A stretch of DNA of 64,000 nt from Pseudomonadota bacterium. GTDB taxonomy: Bacteria; Myxococcota_A; UBA796; GCA-2862545. The position numbers and the translations under genes were made by a program. The stretch is taken from the NCBI GenBank assembly GCA_023954855.1, contig JAGSGY010000005.1, positions 1 to 64,000 of the forward strand, in the 5' to 3' direction. Below the pieces are notes generated by a model that saw only the letters and a program-made list of their open reading frames with translations, had not been told where the DNA came from and ran no database searches. Shown one piece after another: positions 25,949 through 33,949 of this stretch. Positions within the stretch are counted from its first letter, which is position 1, and each line of letters begins with the position of its first letter.

Positions 25949-26223
25949 CTCCGGGTTCGAAACGTCTACGAGGACGGATTCTTGGAGGTTGCTGCGTAGG
26001 GAACTCGTCCCAGTCCGCGCGGTACATTCGCGATGGACAGGGGTGATGCAACGAACCCGGAGCGATTGGAGTGGAGGAGAATCGCTCGACTTGGCGTCTG
26101 CACGTTTGGTGCTTCCAGAGCCACCTGGCTCACCCCCAGGAGTCTGGGGCACCGGGATGTTTCCATCCGGTCCGCGACGATGCCGTATCGGGCGATTTCT
26201 TCCATCCCCTCACCTCTCGGTGT
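25922..26223 (-). ncRNA. Candidate structured non-coding RNA, about 300 nt, class not recognised
   Basis: A transcript bounded by a strong promoter and an intrinsic terminator. Minus-strand hairpins in order, plus-strand coordinates: 26152-26159/26164-26170 with GAAA tetraloop (one bulge); 26134-26139/26144-26149; 26118-26122/26127-26131; 26100-26103/26109-26112; 26060-26067/26080-26087, a perfect 8-bp stem with the 12-base loop CUCCUCCACUCC; 26013-26021/26029-26038; 25999-26002/26008-26011. The 5' end (26208-26222) can pair with the 3' end (25934-25946) over about 13 bp with a two-base bulge. None of RNase P, tmRNA, SRP or 6S RNA signatures was found. An overlapping 79-codon frame has poor codon bias and is rejected. 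The C-rich loop could pair with Shine-Dalgarno sites. Confidence 0.7.
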
Positions 26224-26229
26224 GAACAC

Positions 26230-26283
26230 AGTATAGCAACGCGGTTCATGAATTCAAGGCTATTTGGACTTTTTTCATTTCTG
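26230..26283 (-). promoter_or_regulatory. Strong sigma-70-type promoter with UP-like element
   Basis: Minus strand: -10 TATACT at 26230-26235 and -35 TTGAAT at 26252-26257, 16-base spacer. An A/T-rich stretch (GAAAAAAGTCC and flanks, 26258-26283) sits directly upstream, as in stable-RNA promoters. Such A/T richness stands out in this GC-rich window. Predicted start near 26223. No protein gene follows before the terminator. Confidence 0.8.
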
Positions 26284-26383
26284 GGATGCTCGATCGCGAA
26301 GGTGGGCCGATCCACCTGAGATCCCACGATCTAAGCGCTCTCTCACCCGTGTGGGGCGCGTCGTAGCCTATGTGCGATTTTGG

Positions 26384-27016
26384 CTATTCGCGGATGGTGA
26401 CGCGTGTTCCGTGTGGCGCAAGGTCCCAGAGCTCTTCGATGTGGGGGTTGTCGAGAGCAATGCAACCCAGTGTCCAATCCGCGCTGCTTCCGCCACCGTG
26501 GATGCCGATGGCGCCTCCGAGAGTGGTGTTCCAAGGGGGCTTTGTCTCATTTGCCTCGGACTCCGCAATCGCGTCGGATTGGGTCTCGGTGAGCCAGCCT
26601 CGCTCCATTCCCCGTTCGGCGTCGGCGGCGTCCGGGTACGAAATCCCGAGGAACAAGTGGTAGAGCGACTTCGGATTGCGCGTCACAATCCTAAAAGTCC
26701 CATTTGGTGTCTTTTGATCACCCTGCCGAATCTTGTCTCCGGCCGGTGCTCCGCCCAGTCCGATGGGCCAATTCACGAGAGTCGTGTCGCTGGACAGGAC
26801 GCTGAGCACCCGGTCCGACTTGTCGATTTGGATCCACAAGTCCGGTGGGGGCCAGGCGAGTCCGTGCTGGTCGGCGCCTTCGCGAATCGTCGTCGGCGCT
26901 GGCGGTTCTGCCTCCTCCGCCTCGGGCGCCAGCGCATGCGGCTCCGGAGTCAGAGCGGGTGTCTCCACCTCGGTGGGTTCGGCGGCACATGCGATCAGAA
27001 AGGGCAAAATGAGCAT
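26384..27016 (-). CDS. L,D-transpeptidase (YkuD) lipoprotein
   Basis: A 210-residue lipoprotein: signal MLILPFLIACAAE with lipobox LIAC. A proline/glutamate-rich linker (about 20-50) leads to a YkuD domain (IQIDKSDRVLSV, then QKTPNGTFRI). The catalytic motif is IHGGGSSADWTLGCIALDN, giving His and the Cys nucleophile. The family makes 3-3 peptidoglycan crosslinks or attaches proteins to the wall, in the periplasm. The ATG at 27016 is chosen for the signal; the longer frame is Ser/Arg-rich and overlaps the adjacent gene. The intact Cys and His argue for an active enzyme. Confidence 0.88.
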   Translation of the reverse strand: MLILPFLIACAAEPTEVETPALTPEPHALAPEAEEAEPPAPTTIREGADQHGLAWPPPDLWIQIDKSDRVLSVLSSDTTLVNWPIGLGGAPAGDKIRQGDQKTPNGTFRIVTRNPKSLYHLFLGISYPDAADAERGMERGWLTETQSDAIAESEANETKPPWNTTLGGAIGIHGGGSSADWTLGCIALDNPHIEELWDLAPHGTRVTIRE

Positions 27017-27053
27017 GTCTGGACAGACCCCCGCGGCGGCCCGAGGTTCCAGA

Positions 27054-27476
27054 CTAGGCTCCGCGTGTGGCGTACCAGAGCTTGGCCTGCTCGAATCCCG
27101 CGACGAGCGAGCGCCAGACCTCTTCATCCAGCTGCCAGTAGGCGGCGTAGCACCAGAACAACACGGCGAAGACCAGGGTGTGCACGAAGACCATTGGGGT
27201 CGGCAACGGCAGGCGCTGCACGGCCTTGTGCGTGGTCGTGAGACTCCAGCGGACCTGTTCCTGCACGTAGAACACCAGCCCGCCGAACAGGCCGAGAATC
27301 AGGGCCATGCCGAAGAGGACGCGCAGTGGGGCCGGCAGGTTCGCGTCCGTCAGGACGAAGTCGCGCGCAAACATCTGCACGAGGCCAAGGACCAGCACGG
27401 TCTCGGAGAGCAGGAGGCGTCGGTGGGAGAGGAGAGGGCGGCGCTTGGGGGTGCTCCGCGCGGAGGAAGAGGCCAT
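27054..27476 (-). CDS. Small membrane protein
   Basis: A 140-residue protein with a basic N-terminus and three likely membrane helices: LLLSETVLVLGLVQMF, VLFGMALILGLFGGLVFYV and MVFVHTLVFAVLFWCYAAYW. It ends in a short soluble part (EVWRSLVAGFEQ). Family not recognised. It is 37 bp upstream of the L,D-transpeptidase gene on the same strand and could be co-transcribed with it. Confidence 0.6.
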   Translation of the reverse strand: MASSSARSTPKRRPLLSHRRLLLSETVLVLGLVQMFARDFVLTDANLPAPLRVLFGMALILGLFGGLVFYVQEQVRWSLTTTHKAVQRLPLPTPMVFVHTLVFAVLFWCYAAYWQLDEEVWRSLVAGFEQAKLWYATRGA

Positions 27477-27505
27477 GCGCCGATCATAGCAGTCTTGGCG
27501 GCGCT

Positions 27506-29293
27506 CTACAGGTCGTATGCGCAGCGCACGCCCGCGAGCGTGGGTGGGACTTGTTCCTCGGTGGGTTCAATGCGTCCGCGTCGACCGAGTTCCGAGCTAC
27601 CGGAGTCTGCGGACCCTCCGAGCAGAAGCCCCTCAGAGCTCCACTCCCAGGCATTTCCAGCGAGATCGAGCACGCCTTCTTCGCTGGTGCCGAGCGGCGT
27701 GCTGCCCACAGGGGCCAATCCGTCGCAGCCGAGGGCGATAGCGTGCGCACATGTCGGGCTGTCCTGGCCCCATGGCCATGGTCCTCCGGCGGTGGCGGCT
27801 CGGTATTCGGCCTCGCTCGGTAGGCGGCCGCCCGCCCAGGTGCAGAAGGTCGAGGCTTCGTCGAAGCTGAGGCCGGTGACCGGAAGCTCGCCGGTCTCGC
27901 CTTTGTCCTCGCACTGCTCTGAGGTGACGCACTCGGCCCACCGGCGCAGCGTGACCTCGTTGCGGTCGAGCATAAACGAGGGGACCGAGACGTTGTCCCC
28001 CGCGAGAGTGACGATGCGGCCCGGGATGGTGATCTGTCCGTCGGTGCCAAGAAGACCAGCCTGCCGCACGGCGCCCTCGATCTCGGCGCGGAACATCCAG
28101 CCGCCCGCCGCGGCGCCGACGACCGCCGTCAGGGCAATCCACAGTCCCCATCGCGGCCCGTCACTCACGAGCGACGCCAGCTCACCACGGTCTGTAAGTG
28201 CATCGAGCTCCATCGTGCTGCCGACCAGTGAGCGGAGGCGGTCCTGTCGCTGGGACGAGGTGGTGGCCTGCACAATGGACTGGAGGTCCTCGAGTTGCTC
28301 GGCCAGCTCTTCGGCGTCGCGGTAACGGTTTGGCGGCGAGGGGTGGGACGCGGGTGAGAGCCCACGCACGAGCAGGTTCCAGCAACCCCGCTGGAGCATT
28401 TGAATCCGCCGTGGGTCGAGCCCCGCGAGCCCAGCCAGCTGGGCGATGCCGCCGTCGAGGGCCTTTCGGTCGCCTTTCGTCAGCGCACTGCGTCCTGTGA
28501 AGTCGACCAAGTCGGCCGCGCTCGCACCCTTTCGCTTGGTGTGGAATGCCGCTCGCAGCGTGCGGGACTCGGCGGCCTCGGTGCTGGTCGCCTTGCGCGC
28601 CGTCTCCCAGAGCTCGCGGCCGCGTGACGTGAGCAACCCACGAGGATCGGCCTGGTATGCGGGGCGGGCCTTGGTCAGTCCGGCGAACAAGATCACGCAC
28701 AATGCGTAGGTATCCCAGGTCGGATCCGGCATGGCGCGACCGGGGAGGATCTGGTCGAAGGGCGCCCACATCGGCGTGCCGAACACGGCCAGTTCCACCG
28801 CGCGCAGGCCGTCGATGCCCATCGCACCGCCGAAGTCGCCGAGCACCAGCTGGCCGTCGTGATCGAGGAACACGTTCTCGGGCTTCACATCGCGATGCAG
28901 CATGGCCGCCCCACCATGTCTGACCCGGTGCACCGCCGAGAGAATGCGTGCGAGCTGGCCGCACTTTTCGAGGATCTCTCCGAGAGAGTCGGCGGTGGGG
29001 GCGTCGAGCACGCCCTGGAGCCACTCGCCCAGGTGGCGGGGGTAGCGAGGCATCACCAGCGCCGGCCGTCCCTGAATGCGTACGAAGTCTAGGACCTCGA
29101 CCACACCAATCACATCGGCCTTGGCGCAGGCCTTGAGCATCTCAACTTCCGAAGCGAGGGCGGCCGCGGCGCTCGGGTGCTCCGAGGCCACCTTGACCGC
29201 GACCTCGTGACCATCACTGCGGGTCGCGAAGTACACCTCGCCCTGCGCGCCACGGGCGTGGGGTTTGGCTGGGAGGGTGTAGGTGTAGGACAC
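27506..29293 (-). CDS. Ser/Thr protein kinase fused to a formylglycine-generating-enzyme-like domain
   Basis: A 595-residue membrane protein. A Hanks-type kinase occupies about 1-260: GAQGEVYF loop (15-22), Lys34 in VAVKV, catalytic HRDVKPEN (133-140) and DFG (153-155). A linker of about 150 residues is followed by one membrane helix (WIALTAVVGAAAGGWMF) and an FGE-sulfatase domain (SFMLDRNEVTLRRWAECV, GGRLPSEAEYRAA, DLAGNAWEW) that would lie outside the membrane. The FGE part is probably a sensor or binding module rather than an active oxygenase, since the two catalytic cysteines of true FGE are not evident. GTG start chosen because coaB diverges from 29343. Confidence 0.85.
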   Translation of the reverse strand: MSYTYTLPAKPHARGAQGEVYFATRSDGHEVAVKVASEHPSAAAALASEVEMLKACAKADVIGVVEVLDFVRIQGRPALVMPRYPRHLGEWLQGVLDAPTADSLGEILEKCGQLARILSAVHRVRHGGAAMLHRDVKPENVFLDHDGQLVLGDFGGAMGIDGLRAVELAVFGTPMWAPFDQILPGRAMPDPTWDTYALCVILFAGLTKARPAYQADPRGLLTSRGRELWETARKATSTEAAESRTLRAAFHTKRKGASAADLVDFTGRSALTKGDRKALDGGIAQLAGLAGLDPRRIQMLQRGCWNLLVRGLSPASHPSPPNRYRDAEELAEQLEDLQSIVQATTSSQRQDRLRSLVGSTMELDALTDRGELASLVSDGPRWGLWIALTAVVGAAAGGWMFRAEIEGAVRQAGLLGTDGQITIPGRIVTLAGDNVSVPSFMLDRNEVTLRRWAECVTSEQCEDKGETGELPVTGLSFDEASTFCTWAGGRLPSEAEYRAATAGGPWPWGQDSPTCAHAIALGCDGLAPVGSTPLGTSEEGVLDLAGNAWEWSSEGLLLGGSADSGSSELGRRGRIEPTEEQVPPTLAGVRCAYDL

Positions 29294-29342
29294 AGATTCG
29301 CTCTTGGGTGACGGCGAGATAATCTCATGCCCTGGAGGCGAG

Positions 29343-29960
29343 ATGGATGTCCTGGTAACCGCAGGTGCGACGCGCAACCCGATCGATGCGATGCGCCACG
29401 TGTCCGCGAACTCCTCCGGACGCACCGGAGTGGGGCTTGCCAGGGCTTGGGCGGCCACGGGCTGCTCGGTCCACGTGCTCGGCTCGCCAGAGGCTGCGCT
29501 ACGCGCGGAAGGGCTTTCCACCGAGGTCTTTGGCTCCACCCGCGACTTGATGGCGCGGATGCATCAGTGGGTGCAGCGGCATCCAGAGGGTGCGGTGGTC
29601 CATGCGGCGGCGGTCGGCGACTACGAGGTCGCAGACTCTGAGGGAGGCAAGATTCCGTCCGGACAAGACGAGGTGGTCATTCGCCTTCAGCCCACGCCCA
29701 AGATCGCCGATGCGGTGCGCGGCTGGGGGCTGACCGGTCTGCTGGTCACCTTCAAGGCGGCCGGTCCAGGCACGACGTCAGAGGGCTTGGTTCTCCTCGC
29801 CAGCAAACAGGCCAAGCGCACGGGCTCGAATCTCGTGTTCGCGAATGTGCTGGGGCGGTTGGCAAGCGACGTGGCGCTGGTCGGCGATGAGGTTCGCTGG
29901 TTCGAGCACCGGGCCGATGCCCTCGAGGCGCTCGTGGGCTGGCTCACCAGCGCGCGGTGA
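29343..29960 (+). CDS. CoaB-like phosphopantothenate-cysteine ligase domain protein
   Basis: A 205-residue protein of the CoaB (C-terminal Dfp) family. In coenzyme A synthesis it joins 4'-phosphopantothenate and cysteine, with CTP in most bacteria. Visible motifs: VLVTAGATRNPIDAMRHVSA, AAAVGDYEVAD, GGKIPS, LQPTPKIAD, VTFKAAGP and NLVFANVLG. It lacks the N-terminal flavin decarboxylase (CoaC), so it is a stand-alone ligase of the short type; a separate CoaC gene is expected elsewhere. The ATG at 29343 is preceded by GGAGG. It overlaps the end of the next minus-strand gene by 17 bp. Confidence 0.85.
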   Translation: MDVLVTAGATRNPIDAMRHVSANSSGRTGVGLARAWAATGCSVHVLGSPEAALRAEGLSTEVFGSTRDLMARMHQWVQRHPEGAVVHAAAVGDYEVADSEGGKIPSGQDEVVIRLQPTPKIADAVRGWGLTGLLVTFKAAGPGTTSEGLVLLASKQAKRTGSNLVFANVLGRLASDVALVGDEVRWFEHRADALEALVGWLTSAR

Positions 29961-30549
29961 GCGCCAGTCCGGCTCCCTTAGGTACGTGAATCGGAGCGAT
30001 TGCGATCTGCTTGGTCAACGCGTCGCTGTTGATGCGGTACTGAACCGCGCTGAGTGCGTACACCCCACTCGCCAACAGGCCGCCAGCAAAGGCCAACTCG
30101 AGGCTTCCCACCGAGAAGAATAGGGTGGCTACGGGCAAAGCGGCGATGGCTCCGAGTAGGCTCCAGGCGGCGATCCCCGGGATGTGGGGCACGATGATGC
30201 CGTCCATGCGCATCGCGCGTCTCATTCGCATGTTGCCAGCAGTCATCGAGGGCAAGCCTGCGAGCAGGAAGGGGGCGCCCGCGAGGGCAATTGCGGCGCC
30301 GGGACGCATCGCACCGCGGGAAGGACCGTTCTCGAGTGTCTCAGCGAGGCTGAGGCCCGCACCGATCATCACCGCGGATCCGCCGATCAGAGTCAACACC
30401 CGACCCTGCTCATAGCGCCGGGAGCCGTCTCGAATCAGGAAGTCGATCCACGCACGCCGCTGAGCTTCGGCAAGCTCCGGCCGATCGAAGGGCCCGGCCT
30501 GGGCGACGGGCGCGAGTAGGCAGAGCAGCAGTGGAATGAGGGCGCGCAT
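29944..30549 (-). CDS. Membrane protein of unknown function
   Basis: A 201-residue protein with a cleavable signal (MRALIPLLLCLLAPVAQAG) and several hydrophobic segments (VLTLIGGSAVMIGAGLSLA, AIALAGAPFLLAGLPSM, AAWSLLGAIAALPVATLFF and LAFAGGLLASGVYALS). The N-terminal part has a basic amphipathic stretch. No known family. It is convergent with coaB and lies just downstream of rodA (52 bp). A start at 30564 is possible but adds only five residues before the signal. Confidence 0.6.
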   Translation of the reverse strand: MRALIPLLLCLLAPVAQAGPFDRPELAEAQRRAWIDFLIRDGSRRYEQGRVLTLIGGSAVMIGAGLSLAETLENGPSRGAMRPGAAIALAGAPFLLAGLPSMTAGNMRMRRAMRMDGIIVPHIPGIAAWSLLGAIAALPVATLFFSVGSLELAFAGGLLASGVYALSAVQYRINSDALTKQIAIAPIHVPKGAGLALTARW

Positions 30550-30600
30550 CGAGCCTCCGAACAAGCAGTGCCGAGCGCGGCCGTGCTGTTCACGTCTGGC

Positions 30601-31719
30601 TCAAGATGCCAGATCTGTCCGGGCTTTGCGCGAAACAAGCCAAGGCTGCTTCACGACCGGCATCTCGGCGGTCTCCGCTTCCCGTCTTGCGGCGACGGAG
30701 CTCAGCAGACCTGCGGTCACCCACACAACGATCAGGGAACTGCCGCCGTAGGACACGAAGGGGAGGGTGACGCCCGTGAGCGGAAGCAGTCCGAGCACTC
30801 CACCGGCGTTGACGAGCACCTGGGCCGTCAGCTGCAGCGAGAGTCCGGCGGCGAGCATGGCCTCGAAGCGGGTGCGGCTGCGCTCAGCAATCCACATTCC
30901 ACAAGCGATGAGGGCAAACACCGCGGCGAGCACGGCGATGGCCCCGAAGACACCGGCATCTTCCGCGACGGATGCGAGGATGAAGTCGGTCTCGTGTTCG
31001 GGCAGAAAACCGAGACGCCCCTGCACACCCGCGCCAAATCCAGCGCCCGTCCAGCCGCCTGCCGACGTGGTGTACAGCGACTGCAGGGTCTGGTAGCCCG
31101 CTCCGGAGGGGTCGCGGGTGGGGTCGAGGAAGGTGAGAATGCGGCCCTGCTGGTAAGGCTCCAGAAGGGTCCAGCCAATCGGCGTCGCGAGTGCGCCCAG
31201 GGCTGCGATGGCGACCATGAGACGCCGCGGGATGCCGGCGAGCCACACTATGGCCCCGGCTCCAAGAAGCAGCAGACCCACAGCACCCATGTCGGGCTGC
31301 TTGGCGATCAATGCCACCGGCACCAAGATCAGCGCGGCGACGCGAGCCCAGCGTACGGCGGGCCGGAGGGCGTCTCGCGTGAGCTCCGCGGCGAGCACTA
31401 GCGGGAGCAGCACCTTCATCAGCTCGGAGGGCTGCAACGCCATGGGGCCGAGCGGAAGCCAGCTGCGTGCGCCGCCCGCGACCTTTCCGGCGACGAGCAC
31501 GGCGACCAGCAACAGTACGCCCGCGAGCCACCCAGCGTGGGCAAGATCGGGAAGGCGCCGACTGTCGATGCGGCGCACCGCGGAGAAGGCGAGCAGGCCG
31601 AGGATGGCGTGGACGCACTGCGCGGTGGCCTGGCTTCCGGTGCCGCTCGTGGCGCTGAACAGAGCTGCCAGACCGAGTCCTGTGGCGAGTGCCGCGAGAG
31701 CGAGAGGCAGGCGACTCAT
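30601..31719 (-). CDS. rodA: RodA peptidoglycan glycosyltransferase (SEDS)
   Basis: A 372-residue polytopic SEDS-family enzyme that polymerises lipid II for lateral wall growth with its partner PBP2. The signatures WLPLGPMALQPSELMKVLL, KQPDMGAVGLLLL, GAGVQGRLGFLPEHETDFI and PLTGVTLPFVSYGGSS are intact; PEHETDFI includes the conserved Asp-containing loop. Assigned to RodA rather than FtsW because it follows the PBP2 gene and the mre genes. It overlaps the mrdA stop by 4 bp (ATGA). Last gene of the five-gene cell-shape operon. Confidence 0.92.
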   Translation of the reverse strand: MSRLPLALAALATGLGLAALFSATSGTGSQATAQCVHAILGLLAFSAVRRIDSRRLPDLAHAGWLAGVLLLVAVLVAGKVAGGARSWLPLGPMALQPSELMKVLLPLVLAAELTRDALRPAVRWARVAALILVPVALIAKQPDMGAVGLLLLGAGAIVWLAGIPRRLMVAIAALGALATPIGWTLLEPYQQGRILTFLDPTRDPSGAGYQTLQSLYTTSAGGWTGAGFGAGVQGRLGFLPEHETDFILASVAEDAGVFGAIAVLAAVFALIACGMWIAERSRTRFEAMLAAGLSLQLTAQVLVNAGGVLGLLPLTGVTLPFVSYGGSSLIVVWVTAGLLSSVAARREAETAEMPVVKQPWLVSRKARTDLAS

Positions 31720-33545
31720 GGCGCCTCCTCTGAGAGAGTGAGTGCGCCGGATTTCACGGCCCAGGCCTCGATCAGGTCGCGTGCGACGGGGCCCGCGTGC
31801 GTACTTCCTCCGCCGGCGTGTTCGAGCACGACGGCGACGGCCACCTCTGGGTTCGTCGCGGGCGCGTACCCTACAAAGAGGGCGTGGTCCTCGGTGTGCC
31901 GGCCGGGGTGGGCGGCCTTGGTGCGGGCGCTGACCACCTGGGCGGTTCCGGTCTTGCCGGCGTACTCGAAGCCTTCGATCTGCAGCCGAGAGCCGGTGCC
32001 GCCATCCTGCATCACCGCGCGCATGCCCGAGCGCACGGCGCCGAGCGCGAGGTCAGAGGTCTGCACGGCAATCGGTTCCGTGGGCGCGCCGAGCTTGCGC
32101 ACGCGGCCGTCCGGGTCGCTGACCTCCGCGACGACCCATGGCGTGGGGCGCTCACCTGTGGCGACAGCGGCGGTCATGACTGCGAGTTGAATGGGTGTGA
32201 CCAGGTTCATGCCTTGGCCGATCGACGCCGACGCGCTGTCCCCGTCGCCCCAGGGCCGGTCGTGGCGGTCGACGTGCCAGGCCTCGTCGGGGACCAACCC
32301 CGTACGTTCGTCGCCGAGGTCGAACCCCGTCGCAGTTCCGAGGCCGAGGTCACGCGCAGCGGTCCCCAGTCCGTCGGGTCCGAGTTGTTGGCCAGTGGCG
32401 TAGAACCAAATGTCACAGCTGTTCTTCAGCGCCCCTTCGAGGTCGACGATGCCGTGGCCCGAACGCTTCCAGCAGTGGAAGGTGCGTCGTCCAATGCGCG
32501 TGCCGCCCGTGCAGTTCACCGTGGTTGCGGGGTCGACACCGGCATCGACCGCGGCACTTCCCGAGACGAGCTTGAAGGTCGATGCGGGGGGATAGAGCCC
32601 GCGACTTGCTCGGTCGAGTAATGGGCGATCTTCGTCGGCGCGAAGGGCGCTCCAGCGCGCTCGGTCCACGCCGTGAACCAGCTCGTCGGGGTCGAACCCG
32701 GGAGCTGAGGCATAGGCGAGAAGCTCGCCGGTTCGCACATCAATGAGGACGGCGCTGCCGGGGCGGTCACCGAGGGCCTCGGTGGCGACGGACTGGAGGT
32801 CCAGGTCGAGCGTGAGCCGCACGTCGGCTCCGGGTCTGGCGAGCGCACGTCGTGCGGTCTGTTCAGCCGTGAGCCGCTCGCCCCATGCCTGACTCGCCTC
32901 GACCGGTCGGCCGAGTGCGTCGACGAGGGTCACGGCGTTGCCCGTTTCGCCGCGAAGCTCGCGCTCGAGCGCGGACTCGACGCCTCGCCGCCCGACTTGG
33001 TCGCCGGCCCGATAGCGGCTCCTGTCCCGGCGAAGCAGGTCGTTGGCGTTCACCTCGCCCACGGTGCCGACGAGGTGTGGTGCCGCGACGCCTTCCGGGT
33101 AGGTGCGCTGGTGCCCGGCCGCGAGGGCCACTCCGGGGAGCTTGTGCAGGCGAGCGGCAATCCGGGCCTGCACGTCCTCGTCGAGGTCACGGGCGATGAT
33201 GCGGCTCGCGTGGCGGGCGTAGCCCTTGGCGTCGAGGGACTCGCCGAGCTGCTCGATGGCTCGCTCGTCCAGGTAGGGGACCAGGGTCTCGACCACCGCG
33301 TCCGGATCGATGACTTCAGCCGCCACCAGGGTGAGGTCGACCGAGGGACGGGCGTCGGCGAGCAGTCGTCCCTCTCGATCGAGGATGCGCCCACGTGGAG
33401 GCAAGACCCGCTGCTCGCGAAGCGCATTGTCCAAGGCGACATCGGCGTGCGCGTCGGCGAGGCCCACCAGGCGGGCGCCGAGGACGGCGAAGCCCGCGAG
33501 GGCCAGGGTCGACGCGATACGAATGCGGTGGCGGAGGTCGTGCAT
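31716..33545 (-). CDS. mrdA: Penicillin-binding protein 2, transpeptidase
   Basis: A 609-residue class B PBP anchored by an N-terminal helix (ASTLALAGFAVLGARLVGL). Residues about 40-220 form the pedestal with LPPRGRILDREGRLLA, typical of PBP2. The transpeptidase has YPPASTFKL (SxxK Ser), NSCDIWFY (SxN-type motif) and YAGKTGTAQV (KTG). It crosslinks the glycan made by RodA. ATG at 33545; the longer upstream frame is out of context. Overlaps rodA by 4 bp and lies 2 bp after mreD. Confidence 0.93.
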   Translation of the reverse strand: MHDLRHRIRIASTLALAGFAVLGARLVGLADAHADVALDNALREQRVLPPRGRILDREGRLLADARPSVDLTLVAAEVIDPDAVVETLVPYLDERAIEQLGESLDAKGYARHASRIIARDLDEDVQARIAARLHKLPGVALAAGHQRTYPEGVAAPHLVGTVGEVNANDLLRRDRSRYRAGDQVGRRGVESALERELRGETGNAVTLVDALGRPVEASQAWGERLTAEQTARRALARPGADVRLTLDLDLQSVATEALGDRPGSAVLIDVRTGELLAYASAPGFDPDELVHGVDRARWSALRADEDRPLLDRASRGLYPPASTFKLVSGSAAVDAGVDPATTVNCTGGTRIGRRTFHCWKRSGHGIVDLEGALKNSCDIWFYATGQQLGPDGLGTAARDLGLGTATGFDLGDERTGLVPDEAWHVDRHDRPWGDGDSASASIGQGMNLVTPIQLAVMTAAVATGERPTPWVVAEVSDPDGRVRKLGAPTEPIAVQTSDLALGAVRSGMRAVMQDGGTGSRLQIEGFEYAGKTGTAQVVSARTKAAHPGRHTEDHALFVGYAPATNPEVAVAVVLEHAGGGSTHAGPVARDLIEAWAVKSGALTLSEEAP

Positions 33546-33547
33546 GG

Positions 33548-33949
33548 CTAGGTCGTGCGGAGGCTTGCGTATAGAGCGGACCACGCCAGCGTCGGCAAAA
33601 CAGGGGCCGCCGCCATCGGGGTACCGGCGAGGGTGGCAAGCCATGCGGTGGCCGCAGCCCCGAGAACCCCCGCAGTGACCAGCAGCAGGACAGACTTCGG
33701 TCCGGGCGCCAGCGAGTCGTGTAGTGCTGTGCCCACGCCGACGGCGATGGCGTAGCTTGCGAGTGTCGTCTCGGCCGGGAGCCCGGCGATGGCCGCGGCA
33801 ATGGGCGCAAGTGCCAGTGCACTCGCCCGGCCGAGCCAGCGGTCTTCGGCGAGGGCCAGTGTGGCCGCCAGCGGCACGAACGGGTCGATTGCAATGCCAA
33901 GCACACCTGAGGCGAGCCAGGCGATGAGCACCAGGGGCACCGACCTCAT
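33548..33949 (-). CDS. mreD: MreD-like rod shape membrane protein
   Basis: A 133-residue hydrophobic protein with about four membrane segments (VLIAWLASGVLGIAI, FVPLAATLALAE, SALALAPIAAAIAGLP and VLLLVTAGVLGAAATAWLA). Sequence alone is poorly conserved; the call rests on size, topology and its position between mreC and mrdA, the standard place of mreD. It overlaps mreC by 4 bp. Confidence 0.8.
   Translation of the reverse strand: MRSVPLVLIAWLASGVLGIAIDPFVPLAATLALAEDRWLGRASALALAPIAAAIAGLPAETTLASYAIAVGVGTALHDSLAPGPKSVLLLVTAGVLGAAATAWLATLAGTPMAAAPVLPTLAWSALYASLRTT

Noticed and set aside
25951-25966. GGGTTCGAAAC on the plus strand, similar to a tRNA T-loop
   Set aside because: The flanking bases do not form a T arm, and no cloverleaf or acceptor stem can be drawn around it.
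25966-26205. A 79-codon frame inside the structured RNA
   Set aside because: The codons show unusual use for this genome (many A- or T-ending), the frame has no recognisable fold, and the hairpins fit RNA better.
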